From assembly GCF_042610495.1 (NCBI RefSeq), contig NZ_JBHGAP010000003.1, positions 62,001 through 126,000 on the forward strand: DNA of 64,000 nt. The letters are read 5' to 3'. Position 1 is the first letter of the stretch; each line of letters starts with the position of its first letter. Below are positions 9,339 to 17,867 of the stretch, one piece after another. Made by a program: the position numbers and the translations under genes. The notes beneath the pieces are model-generated. The model saw nothing but the letters and a program-made list of their open reading frames with translations. It did no database searches and was not told the origin of the DNA. This DNA comes from RU20A sp042610495. Lineage in GTDB: Bacteria; Pseudomonadota; Alphaproteobacteria; Rhizobiales; Rhizobiaceae.

Positions 9339-10360
9339 GCGCGCCTCCGCGTGCTCGCCATGAAGGCGTCGAGTTCGGCGCGCGTGCCCGCACCTTCCAT
9401 GGGGCCCTGAACGGTGACATTGCGTGCGCCGGCCGCGTTGGCGTAGTCGAGCGCCACGTCGGGCGCCATGCCGAGCCGGCGGCAGGCCACGAAGGCCCCG
9501 CCGAAGCAGTCGCCGGCACCGGTCGGGTCCACTTCCGTCACCTCGAAACCGGCGCAATCGACGCGGCTGCCATCGGCGCCGAACCAGGTGGCCCCATGTT
9601 CGCCGCGTTTCAGGGCGATCTCGCGCACGCCGCGGGCGAAGAGGGCAGCAACGGCCTCTTCCTCGCTGCCCTCTATACCGGCGGCGACGAAAAGCTCGTT
9701 GCCGGAGGGCAGCAGCAGGTCGGCAGCCGCAATGGCACGCGAGAAGCGCTCGGCGGTCTGGCCGTGCTGGAGCAGTTCCTTGCGCATGTTGGGATCGACC
9801 GAGACGCTGCCGCCATTGGCGCGGATGGTCACCAGCGCTTCTTCGAGCATGTCGGCGACGGCGGGGATGGCAAAGGCGGTGCCCATGATGTGCAGGTGGC
9901 CGGCGCGCGCAATCAGCGCGCGGGCCGGGCCATCGAGCGACAGGCGGGCGGCGGCGGATTTCGAGATGTTGAAGACGAAGTCGCGCGAACCATCCGGCCG
10001 GTATCTGACGAAGGCGCTGCCGGTGGGGTAGGCGGGATCGACGGCGACCGCCGAGATATCGACGCCATCGCGTTCGAGCCGGTCGGTGTTGACGCGGCCG
10101 AAATCATCATCGCCGACGGTGGCGATGATGCCGGCACTGCCGCCGGCACGGGCGCACTGATCGATGAAGATGGCCGGCGCGCCGCTGGGATAGGGGCCCG
10201 TCAGCGTCAGTGGTTCCAGGAAGCCGATGCCGCGATCGGCTGCCATGATTTCCACGAGGATTTCACCGATGGTGATCGTCGGGCCCTTCGTGTCGGGGCT
10301 GAGGCCGCGCGGTGTGTTTTCGGTCGTGTGCTCTGAGGGTGGCGTGGCCGGCGCGCTCAT
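9335..10360 (-). CDS. PfkB-family sugar kinase (probable tagatose kinase)
   Basis: A 341-residue ribokinase-fold kinase with a substrate/GG region (ARAGGSAGIIATVGDDDFG) and the PfkB signature EVDPTGAGDCFGGAF carrying the catalytic Asp. The protein has an extra N-terminal tail of about 25 residues before GEILVEI; ATG 10360 is used, though a later start cannot be excluded. Translational coupling to the KbaZ-like gene suggests it makes the ketose 6-phosphate that KbaZ-like protein epimerises. The 264-bp region upstream carries palindromes that may be ROK operators. Confidence 0.85.
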   Translation of the reverse strand: MSAPATPPSEHTTENTPRGLSPDTKGPTITIGEILVEIMAADRGIGFLEPLTLTGPYPSGAPAIFIDQCARAGGSAGIIATVGDDDFGRVNTDRLERDGVDISAVAVDPAYPTGSAFVRYRPDGSRDFVFNISKSAAARLSLDGPARALIARAGHLHIMGTAFAIPAVADMLEEALVTIRANGGSVSVDPNMRKELLQHGQTAERFSRAIAAADLLLPSGNELFVAAGIEGSEEEAVAALFARGVREIALKRGEHGATWFGADGSRVDCAGFEVTEVDPTGAGDCFGGAFVACRRLGMAPDVALDYANAAGARNVTVQGPMEGAGTRAELDAFMASTRRRA

Positions 10361-10493
10361 TGTGTCTCTGTCTTGGCAAGACGCCACCGCCGGTGCTTTG
10401 CCGGGCAGCGAACGCCGTTTCCTTGCGAGCTTGGGCGGCCGTGCCGGACCATGCTCCTCCCATGGAGCCGACCTTAGAGCCAATTGTTTTCGC

Positions 10494-10509
10494 GCGCAAC
10501 ATATTGCGC
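10494..10509. promoter_or_regulatory. Palindrome GCGCAA-N4-TTGCGC in kinase promoter region
   Basis: A perfect 6-4-6 inverted repeat in the 264-bp gap between the ROK regulator stop and the kinase start. A second, weaker repeat (TTTGT at 10576-10580, ACAAA at 10592-10596) lies 66 bp away. The CGCAA/TTGCG arms recur upstream of the 3-epimerase gene (12847-12866). It is a candidate operator for the ROK protein encoded next door; that link is inference. Confidence 0.5.
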
Positions 10510-10624
10510 ACGGTTGTTTCGGAATCACACTGAAAACTGTAGGATTTCCGAAACCGATTATTCCGTGCCGCACACTTTGTTTGCGCGGTGCACAAATATC
10601 CGATGCGGAAGGCGAAAACCGGTC

Positions 10625-11821
10625 TTAGTCGTCGGAGAAGCGGTTGCTTTCGAGCGACAGATAGCGCTGGTGCAGCATGCAGGCGGCACCATAGGCGGAG
10701 CCCGAATTCGTCTCGGTGTTGAGCAGCACGACCGGGATTGGAAAGCTTGCTTCCTGCGCATTGCGGATATGGGCGGTGAGCCGCGAGGCGATCAGAGGCA
10801 GGAGCTTGGCGACGGAGCCGCCGAGCACCACGCGATCGGGATCGATGATGCGACAGGTCTGCGCTATGGCGTAGCCGAGCGCCCTTGCCCAGGTTTCAGC
10901 GATCGCGACCGCTTCCGGTGCCCGTTCTTCCACGTCCGCCAGAAAATCCTCGAAGCTTGCTTCGTGCCGTCCGGGCTGACGGCGGTAGAGGCTGAGGATA
11001 TTGCCGAGCCCGACAATCTCTTCGAGGTTTCGCGCGCCGCCGTCCTCGACGGGTACCAGCATGTGGCCGATCTCGCCGGCAAGGCCGTGGGCGCCGCGCA
11101 GCAGCTGGCCATTGACGACGATGCCGCCGCCCACGCCGCTTTCCATGAGGATGAACAGCGTGACGCCGTCGGTGCTTTCGAGGCCGGCATAGCCTGCGCC
11201 GATCGCAAACGCGTTCGCGTCGTTCTCTACCATCACCGGCACGCGGACCGGCAGGTGCTGGCGGGCGAGATCGATGAGATTGACGTTCTTCCAGCCGAGC
11301 AGCGGTGCGAGATGGACCGTACCATCGGGCCGTAACTGCGACGGCGTGGAGATGCCAAGTCCTTCGAGCCGTTCCAGATCTTCGCGCGACAGATCGGCCA
11401 GGGCCAGCTTGACGGCATGGTGGATGGCATCGGCCGTGCTGTGGGCCGGGCCGTCAAAGGGGACGGTCTGCGTCGCCGTGATGACGCCGGAGAGGCCGAT
11501 CCGCACCGTGGTGATGTGTTCCACGCCGATCTCTATCCCCTGGAACAGAACGGCTTCGGGCACCAGCTCGATCATCACGCCCGGCCGTCCGGCGCGTGCG
11601 TGTTCGCGCGGCCGGTAGCGGCCTGCCTCCACCTCGCGCACCAGTCCCCCTGCCGTCAGCTCGGCAATGATGTGGCCGGAAGACGAGCGGTTGAGGTTCA
11701 GGATGCGGGCGAGATCCGCCCGGCTCAGCCGCTTGGCGCGGTGGAGTGCCTGCAGGGCCGCAATCTCGTTGCTCTGCCGGATTTTCCGGGGGGAGCTTGC
11801 GACGAGGCTGATGTCTTTCAT
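10625..11821 (-). CDS. ROK-family transcriptional regulator (zinc motif missing)
   Basis: A 398-residue repressor of the NagC/XylR(ROK) type. Residues about 15-65 form a winged helix (IRQSNEIAALQAL...LSRADLARILNLNRSS). The C-terminal part is an ASKHA sugar-binding domain with ENDANAFAIGAGY and GVGGGIVVNGQLLRGAHGLAGEIGHM. After the conserved GH the usual zinc cluster CxCGxxGC is replaced by EDGGARNLEEIVGL, so the structural zinc site is lost. It is placed between the kinase operon and the 3-epimerase gene and most likely controls both in response to a ketose or polyol. Confidence 0.87.
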   Translation of the reverse strand: MKDISLVASSPRKIRQSNEIAALQALHRAKRLSRADLARILNLNRSSSGHIIAELTAGGLVREVEAGRYRPREHARAGRPGVMIELVPEAVLFQGIEIGVEHITTVRIGLSGVITATQTVPFDGPAHSTADAIHHAVKLALADLSREDLERLEGLGISTPSQLRPDGTVHLAPLLGWKNVNLIDLARQHLPVRVPVMVENDANAFAIGAGYAGLESTDGVTLFILMESGVGGGIVVNGQLLRGAHGLAGEIGHMLVPVEDGGARNLEEIVGLGNILSLYRRQPGRHEASFEDFLADVEERAPEAVAIAETWARALGYAIAQTCRIIDPDRVVLGGSVAKLLPLIASRLTAHIRNAQEASFPIPVVLLNTETNSGSAYGAACMLHQRYLSLESNRFSDD

Positions 11822-11928
11822 GTCCGGCCGTCCTGCATCATACGTCTTGTGGCTTGTATCAGTTTTGCAGTCGGATGAAAGTCACTTGAGCGGGTGCTGA
11901 TGCACGTGTTCCCGCGCGGTGCCCGCCC

Positions 11929-12813
11929 TCAGGGGCGCGCGTTGGTGTCGCGCCGGCGCCTGGCTTCGGCCATCTTGAGGTCGATGAACTGCTTGGCGTG
12001 GATGGCGAGCGGCATATTCTCGGTCCAGGTGTCGCGCCAGATGGCGCAGGCGATCGTCAGGCCCTCGTCCACCACGGCGCTCGAAAAGGATTCGAAGGTG
12101 ATGTCGCGCTGGTAATCGATGTCGAGCAGGGCATCGAACATCAGGTCGAAGTTCAGCGTGCCGTCGCCGAGATAGCCGCGATTGCTTTCGCCGATATGGA
12201 AATAGCCGAGTTTGTCGCCGGCAAGCCGGATGGCCGCGGCGGGATTGGCTTCCTCGATGTTCATGTGGAAGGTGTCGAGGTGCAGGCGCACGTGGTCGGA
12301 GCCTGTCTCGGCAATGAAGGCAAGGCCCTGGGCGGTCGTGTTGAGGAGGTTGGTCTCGAAACGGTTCACCACTTCGAGCACCAGATCGACGCCCTCCGCC
12401 TTCGCGATGTCCGCCGTCTTCGCAATCGCCGCGATGCTGTTCTGGCGGCCTTTCGCTGTCGGGGTGCGGGAATATTTCGTGTGGGCGGAATAAAGGATAC
12501 CGCCAAGCTTGGAGCCGCCGATATCCCTCACCGCCTTGACCGCATCGGAGAGCACCGCTTCGCCCTTCTTCACGACGTCGGCGTCCTCGCTGGAGACGTC
12601 GGCGGCAAGCGGCAGGCCCATGGTGACGGCGATGTCGATGTCGAGCGCCTGCGCGCGCTTGCCGAGCCGGTCGAGGTTGAACTTTTCCGGCTTGAGATAG
12701 GCGAGCTCGATGAGCTTGAAGCCGGTCTCGGCGGATTTTTCCATGGCCTCGATCAGCGAGTCCTCCTTCGTGCCATCCGTCCAGACGAAGGAGTGAATGC
12801 CAAGCCGCGCCAT
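11929..12813 (-). CDS. Ketose 3-epimerase (D-tagatose/D-psicose 3-epimerase family)
   Basis: A 294-residue xylose-isomerase-like TIM barrel. The segment EVVNRFETNLLNTTAQGLAF and then LDTFHMNIEEANP and HIGESNRG match the D-psicose/D-tagatose 3-epimerases and L-ribulose 3-epimerases as I remember them, including Glu, Asp, His and the second Glu that bind Mn or Co and do proton transfer. It interconverts ketohexoses such as tagatose and sorbose. GGGAGG precedes ATG 12813. Its partners are probably the SDRs and kinase downstream on the same strand; it is divergent from xylitol dehydrogenase across 305 bp. Confidence 0.87.
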   Translation of the reverse strand: MARLGIHSFVWTDGTKEDSLIEAMEKSAETGFKLIELAYLKPEKFNLDRLGKRAQALDIDIAVTMGLPLAADVSSEDADVVKKGEAVLSDAVKAVRDIGGSKLGGILYSAHTKYSRTPTAKGRQNSIAAIAKTADIAKAEGVDLVLEVVNRFETNLLNTTAQGLAFIAETGSDHVRLHLDTFHMNIEEANPAAAIRLAGDKLGYFHIGESNRGYLGDGTLNFDLMFDALLDIDYQRDITFESFSSAVVDEGLTIACAIWRDTWTENMPLAIHAKQFIDLKMAEARRRRDTNARP

Positions 12814-12846
12814 TGAAGTGCCTCCCGATTTCTATTTGGTGTTATA

Positions 12847-12866
12847 CGCAACAAAATTGGTTTGCG
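12847..12866. promoter_or_regulatory. CGCAA-N10-TTGCG inverted repeat in divergent promoter
   Basis: The gap 12814-13118 between the 3-epimerase and xylitol dehydrogenase genes holds this inverted repeat 33 bp before the epimerase start. Its arms equal the core of the palindrome at 10494-10509. I see no clear sigma-70 boxes in the rest of the gap and no open frame with a ribosome-binding site. Confidence 0.4.
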
Positions 12867-13118
12867 GCGTTCTGTCAAGGATCGCGCGGTGACGATATTA
12901 GTCTGAAGATCGGCAGCCTGCCAGCCCGAGGCAGGATGAAAAGCCGTGCGTCTCGAGCGCTCTTGCCGGATTGAATGGTCGAGCAACAAATATTGCCTGA
13001 ACAGGGCCGATGGGCTAGAGAGGCGGGGTATGGCGGCGGGGCGGAGACCCTGCCCGGATGCCGCCGATCGCTGCCCTTCGGGCACGCTGGTCAGGCGAAG
13101 AGCGTGAGGACACAGCCG

Positions 13119-14162
13119 ATGAAATCCCTGGTACTGGAAGAGAAGATGAAGCTCACGCTGCGCGATTTCCCGATCGAGCGCGAGGAGGTCATGGGTCCGC
13201 ACGACGTGCGCATCAAGCTGCATACGGTCGGCATCTGCGGCTCCGACGTGCATTATTATACCCATGGTGCCATTGGCGATTTCGTGGTCAAGGCGCCGAT
13301 GATCCTCGGTCACGAGGCCTCCGGCACGGTGATCGAGACGGGATCGGCCGTGACCGATCTCAAGGTGGGCGACCGTGTCTGCATGGAGCCCGGCGTTCCA
13401 GATCCCTTGAGCCGCCCGACGCGGCTCGGTCTCTACAATGTCGATCCGGCCGTGCGCTTCTGGGCGACGCCGCCCATTCACGGCGTGCTGCGCCCGAGCG
13501 TGGTGCATCCGGCTGCCTTCACCTTCAAGATCCCCGACAACGTCTCCTTCGCGGAGGCCGCCATGGTCGAGCCGCTGGCGGTCGGCGTGCATGCGGCGAC
13601 GAAGGCGCAGGTCAAGCCTGGCGACATCGCGCTTGTCATCGGGGCCGGGCCGATCGGTCTCGTGACAGCGCTGTCGGCCCTGGCCGCCGGCTGTGCGCGC
13701 GTCTTCGTCAGCGATGTCGATGATACCAAGCTGGAGCTCGCCGCAAGCCTCGGCGCGGTGACGCCCGTCAACGTCACGCGGCAGGACCTGACGCAGGAAA
13801 TCCTCAAGGCGACCGATAACTGGGGCGTGGAGATCGTCTTCGAATGCTCCGGCAGTCCGAGGGCGGCAGAGGCGGTGTTCGACCCGCTGTGCCCATCGGG
13901 TCGCGTCGTTTTCATCGGCATGCAACTGCACGATATTCCCTACAGCGTCGGCAAGGCGATGGTGCGCGAGGCGCGTGTGGAGCATGTGTTCCGCTACGCC
14001 CATGTCTTCCCGCGGTGCGTGGCGATGCTGTCGTCCGGCGCAATCAATGTGAAGCCGCTGATCACCCGCACCTTCGGCTTCGAGGACAGCGTCAAGGCGT
14101 TCGAGATCGCCGCTTCCGCGCCGAAGGGCGAGGTGAAGATGCAGATCGAGCTGCCGCAGTAG
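13119..14162 (+). CDS. Xylitol dehydrogenase (D-xylulose reductase), MDR family
   Basis: A 347-residue zinc-dependent medium-chain dehydrogenase. Catalytic zinc region GICGSDVHYYTHGAIGDFVV and GHEASGTV is intact; the NAD fold shows VIGAGPIGLVTALSAL followed by an acidic SDVDD. The lobe that usually carries four structural-zinc cysteines reads PGVPDPLSRPTRLGLYNVDP, so that zinc is absent, as in known rhizobial and Morganella xylitol dehydrogenases. It oxidises xylitol to D-xylulose. ATG 13119 is preceded by GAGGA. Confidence 0.86.
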   Translation: MKSLVLEEKMKLTLRDFPIEREEVMGPHDVRIKLHTVGICGSDVHYYTHGAIGDFVVKAPMILGHEASGTVIETGSAVTDLKVGDRVCMEPGVPDPLSRPTRLGLYNVDPAVRFWATPPIHGVLRPSVVHPAAFTFKIPDNVSFAEAAMVEPLAVGVHAATKAQVKPGDIALVIGAGPIGLVTALSALAAGCARVFVSDVDDTKLELAASLGAVTPVNVTRQDLTQEILKATDNWGVEIVFECSGSPRAAEAVFDPLCPSGRVVFIGMQLHDIPYSVGKAMVREARVEHVFRYAHVFPRCVAMLSSGAINVKPLITRTFGFEDSVKAFEIAASAPKGEVKMQIELPQ

Positions 14163-14388
14163 AACCTGCGCTCCAGGCTGCGGCGGCGCGCGATCCAGGC
14201 TGGCGGCAGTCGTCCCGATCGGGGGAGGCCTTGTGCCTTGACCGATCTTTGCCGCACCCGGTGCCGATGCGGACCTTGGCTCCGGGTGCGGTGGAGGTCG
14301 GCAGGGCGTTCGGCTCCGGCGGCATGGTTGTCAACCTTACCGTTTTCATGGAATAGCTCTGCCCGCTTTGGGAGGAGAAACGGTCTGC

Positions 14389-15780
14389 ATGCGCTGTCTC
14401 GTGATTGATCTCGGTGCCGGTTCCGGCCGCGCCATGCTGGCTGAATTCGTCGATGGCCGTCTGTCCATCCGTGCGCTGACGCGGTTCACCGGTTACGAGG
14501 TGCGCGAGGCGGACGGGCCTGCCTGGTCGATCGACATCATCCGGGACGGGATCCGGAAGGGGCTGGAAACGGCGGCTTCGTTCGGCGCGGTCGATTCCGT
14601 CGCCATCGACAGCTGGGGCGTCGATTTCGTGCTGATCGATGCCAAGGGCGATATCGTCGATCCGCCGCGGACCTATCGCCATCCGCGCGGCGGGGTCGGG
14701 CTTGCGGCGCTCGCCGCCCATCACGACCGGATCGCGGCGCGGACCGGCCTGCAGATCATCCCGATCGCCACGCTGTTCCATCTCAGCCAGTGGGCAAAGG
14801 ACAATCCGGACAAGCTGGAACGCGCCGAGCAGGTGCTGATGATTGCCGATTACTTCGCCTTCGCGCTGTCGGGCGTGGCGCGCTGCGAGCGGACGCTGGC
14901 CCGAACCACCGGCTTTCTCTCCGTCGAGACAAATGACTGGGACGAGGAGATCATCGATCTTGCCTCCCTGCCGCAGCGCATTTTCGGGCCGATCGTGCCT
15001 GCCGGCACCGTGCTCGGTCCGCTTCGTCCGGATCTTGCCTCCCTGCCGGGGCTTGACGGGACGCGGGTCGTTTCGGCCGCAGGCCACGACACGGCCTGTG
15101 CGGCCTTTGCTCTTGCGCCGGAGCCGGGTGAGGCCTTTGCCGTCTGCGGCTCGTGGAACCTTCTGGGTGTTGATGTGCCGGCCGGTTATCTGCCGGAGGA
15201 GACGGGCCCTTGGGGCTTCGGCCTCGAAGGCGGGGTCGGTGCGCGCGCCATCCTCGACCGGGCGCTGCCCGGCCTCTTCCTGATGCGGCGCCTGCAGGAC
15301 AGCCTCGCGGCACGCCGCGGCGAGACGGTGGATTTTGCCCGTCTCAGCGCGTTGGCGCTTGCGGCTGACCCTTCGACACCGGCGATCGCACCCTCCGATC
15401 CGCTGTTCTTCGATCCCGTCGACATGGTCGCTGCGATGGAAGACCATCTGCCGTCCCTCAAAGGTGCCAGCATCGGTGCCCTGGCCCGATCGCTCTATGT
15501 CGGGCTGGCGCGGGAAGCGGGCGAGACGATCCGCCAGCTCGGCCTGCTGTCCGGCCGCGCCATCCATACCGTTCGGGTCGGCGGTGGGGGCAGTCAGGAT
15601 CCGGCATGGATGCAGCTTCTGGCCGAGGAAACCGGCTGCCGCGTTGTCGCCGGTCCGGTGGAGGCGAGCGTGGTGGGCAATGCACTGATCCAGTTGACGG
15701 CGCTCGGCGCCATCCCGTCGCTTGAAGCGGCGCAGGCCCTGGCCCGGGCCGGAGCCGGCATGGAGCCGGTGATCGGCTGA
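14389..15780 (+). CDS. FGGY-family kinase, rhamnulokinase-like
   Basis: A 463-residue FGGY kinase. The N-terminal DLGAGSGRAMLAEF and IDSWGVDFVLIDAKG, then YRHPR and MIADYFAFALSG, align with RhaB. The second domain differs from RhaB: VCGSWNLLGVDVPAG and GFGLEGGVG replace the RhaB SSGTWSLMG and NEGG patterns, so the substrate may be another ketose (for example D-xylulose, D-ribulose or L-rhamnulose). Start ATG 14389 lies 11 nt after GGAGGAG, a long spacing. It follows xylitol dehydrogenase by 226 bp, in the same direction, which suggests pentulose phosphorylation. Confidence 0.82.
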   Translation: MRCLVIDLGAGSGRAMLAEFVDGRLSIRALTRFTGYEVREADGPAWSIDIIRDGIRKGLETAASFGAVDSVAIDSWGVDFVLIDAKGDIVDPPRTYRHPRGGVGLAALAAHHDRIAARTGLQIIPIATLFHLSQWAKDNPDKLERAEQVLMIADYFAFALSGVARCERTLARTTGFLSVETNDWDEEIIDLASLPQRIFGPIVPAGTVLGPLRPDLASLPGLDGTRVVSAAGHDTACAAFALAPEPGEAFAVCGSWNLLGVDVPAGYLPEETGPWGFGLEGGVGARAILDRALPGLFLMRRLQDSLAARRGETVDFARLSALALAADPSTPAIAPSDPLFFDPVDMVAAMEDHLPSLKGASIGALARSLYVGLAREAGETIRQLGLLSGRAIHTVRVGGGGSQDPAWMQLLAEETGCRVVAGPVEASVVGNALIQLTALGAIPSLEAAQALARAGAGMEPVIG

Positions 15781-15903
15781 TCACCCTTTCGTTTTGTCGC
15801 TTCCCGGCCTTTTGTGACTTCCGGGAATTGCATCCCCCTTCCGTTTCGAAGATGGTATGCCGCAAGGTCGAACATGCTGGGTGCTTCGGCCGGTGGAGGA
15901 TCG

Positions 15904-17475
15904 ATGTCGCTTCGTACGGAACGCCGCCGCCACACCGTCGAGCGAACCTCATCGCTCTTGCTGGCGAGCCTGATCCTGATCATCGTCATCCTGACGAGTG
16001 GATGGCTTGTGCAGAGCTACAAGGCAGCGCGCGACAATCTGACGGAGCGGGTGACGGCCTCGACGAAGATCGTGGCAACGCATGCGCAGTGGCTGAATGC
16101 AGCGGCGTGGCAGGCCTTGCGCCGCATCGATGACGCGCTCCCGGCCAGTGTCGGCGACACCAATGCGGCGCAGATCGCCAATATCCAGGACGCCGTCAAG
16201 GATCTGCCGGGACGGGTGCAGGCCTACGTTGTCGATGCCAACGGGCAGACCGTCTACTCGACCGATCCGCAGGTGAAGCCCATCAACATCACCGACCGTG
16301 CGTATTTCTCCGCGCTGAAGGACGGTGCACAGACCTATGTTTCCAGCCTTCTTACCAGCCGCCTGAACGGCCAGCAGATCTTCGTCTTCAGTCGACGCCT
16401 GTCGGAAGGCGGCGTGTTTCGCGGCGCCGCCATGGTGTCCTTCGAGGTCAATGTCCTTGCCCCGATCTGGGAGTCGGTTGCACTCGGCTCCAATTCGACC
16501 ATCAGCCTGTTTCGCAATGACGGCGTGCTGGTGGCGCGCTACCCGACTGTCGAACCGCTGCCGGACAGCAAGACGACGCCGCGCTTTATCGAGCAGTTGA
16601 AAGAGGCATCGGCGGGCAACTACGAGATCATCTCGCCCATCGACGGCGTGCAGCGCATGGTCGGCTATGCCGCCGTGCCGGGGACGCGTTTCGTTGTTGT
16701 CTCGGCTGCGGACTATGCCCAGGGCATGGAGGGTTTCTGGCGCAACTTCGCGCTCGCCATGGGGCTGGCGACCATTGCCATCCTCGGCGCGCTGGTGGCG
16801 GGATGGTGGATCCGTTCGCTCTACCGTCACGAGGAGATGCAGGCCGCGCAGATCCGGCAGGCCAATGAACAGAACGAGCTGCTGCTGCGCGAGATCCATC
16901 ACCGGGTGAAGAACAACCTGCAATCGGTTCAGTCGCTGCTGAGAATCCAGACGCTACCGCCTGAGACGCAGAAGGTGCTCTCGAACCGCATCGGTGCGAT
17001 GGTGGCCGTGCATGAGCGCATCTACAGCCAGGACGGTTTCCAGGAAATCGACCTTCCGGCGCTGGTGATGGCGGTGGTGGACCGGCTCGTGGAAGCCTAT
17101 GCGAGCCCGGTCAAGGTTCGCTACGACATCGATCCGGTTCCGGTCGACAATGAATGCGCCACGCCGCTAGCGCTGCTCTTTACCGAGCTCGTGACCAATT
17201 CGATCAAATACGCCTTCCCCGACCAGCCGGATCCGCAGATCACCATCACGATCCGCGGTTATGAGAACGGGCGTGCCACGATGACGGTGCGCGACAATGG
17301 CAAGGGCTTCGATGTGGACAAGACGCCAAAGAACATGGGCAGCCGGCTGATGACGGGTGCCGTGCGGCAGCTTGGCGGCAGCGCCCGCTTCGAGCGTGAT
17401 GGCGGCACGGTATTCCACGCCGAGGTCACGATCCGCAGCCCCAAGCTGGCGTCGAAGCGGCAGGCCAGCGCTTGA
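15904..17475 (+). CDS. Membrane sensor histidine kinase, HisKA_2 type with Cache domain
   Basis: A 523-residue kinase starting at ATG 15904 (GGAGGA 4 nt upstream). TM1 at about 17-37 and TM2 at about 280-302 enclose a periplasmic dCache-like sensor of 240 residues. The phospho-accepting histidine lies in LLLREIHHRVKNNLQSVQSL (about 327-346), characteristic of HisKA_2/HWE kinases. The ATPase domain has ELVTNSIKYAF (N box, about 430) and VRDNGKGFDV (G box, about 461). In alphaproteobacteria such kinases often feed the PhyR-NepR-EcfG general stress response. No response regulator is adjacent; the single-domain regulator at 36397 is 19 kb away. It lies next to a stress-promoter cluster. Confidence 0.9.
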   Translation: MSLRTERRRHTVERTSSLLLASLILIIVILTSGWLVQSYKAARDNLTERVTASTKIVATHAQWLNAAAWQALRRIDDALPASVGDTNAAQIANIQDAVKDLPGRVQAYVVDANGQTVYSTDPQVKPINITDRAYFSALKDGAQTYVSSLLTSRLNGQQIFVFSRRLSEGGVFRGAAMVSFEVNVLAPIWESVALGSNSTISLFRNDGVLVARYPTVEPLPDSKTTPRFIEQLKEASAGNYEIISPIDGVQRMVGYAAVPGTRFVVVSAADYAQGMEGFWRNFALAMGLATIAILGALVAGWWIRSLYRHEEMQAAQIRQANEQNELLLREIHHRVKNNLQSVQSLLRIQTLPPETQKVLSNRIGAMVAVHERIYSQDGFQEIDLPALVMAVVDRLVEAYASPVKVRYDIDPVPVDNECATPLALLFTELVTNSIKYAFPDQPDPQITITIRGYENGRATMTVRDNGKGFDVDKTPKNMGSRLMTGAVRQLGGSARFERDGGTVFHAEVTIRSPKLASKRQASA

Positions 17476-17508
17476 AGATTGCTGGGTGGCTGGTGCGCCG
17501 GGGCGGGA

Positions 17509-17772
17509 TCAGTCCTGCGAGGGCAGGCTCGGCCAGTGGCGGTCACACCGGAAATCGGTGGGCACCGGGCCTGCGGCGGCAAAGCGTTCGCCAACGAGAT
17601 CCATCTGGTTGACGACATAGGCGTGGGCGCGCAGCGCATTTTCGCCGCAGCGCTGCATGACATGGTGCAGCCGCCGCGCCGCTTCCGCCGCGACATCCGC
17701 GGTGGTCGGCTCGTGCAGGCGGCCGGCCTCGTCGGAGATGGAAATCAGATAGGGGCGGTAGCGCTGCGTCAT
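17509..17772 (-). CDS. Small conserved-looking hypothetical protein
   Basis: An 87-residue frame from ATG 17772 (MTQRYRPYLISISDEAGR...) with rhizobial codon use, ending just after the histidine-kinase gene on the opposite strand. It is hydrophilic, with a central helix-prone region (ADVAAEAARRLHHVMQRCGENALRAHAYVVNQ) and no signal peptide or recognised domain. The Shine-Dalgarno (GAAAG) is weak. I do not recognise it. It may share a transcript with the gene cluster to its right. Confidence 0.5.
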   Translation of the reverse strand: MTQRYRPYLISISDEAGRLHEPTTADVAAEAARRLHHVMQRCGENALRAHAYVVNQMDLVGERFAAAGPVPTDFRCDRHWPSLPSQD

Positions 17773-17867
17773 CGGTCTTTCAATCGGTGGATGACGCCAC
17801 CATGGCCGGCGAGGCTTGCTCGGGGGTGGAGGGATGCGTTGCCTGCGCCACCCCCGGAAATGGTCGG

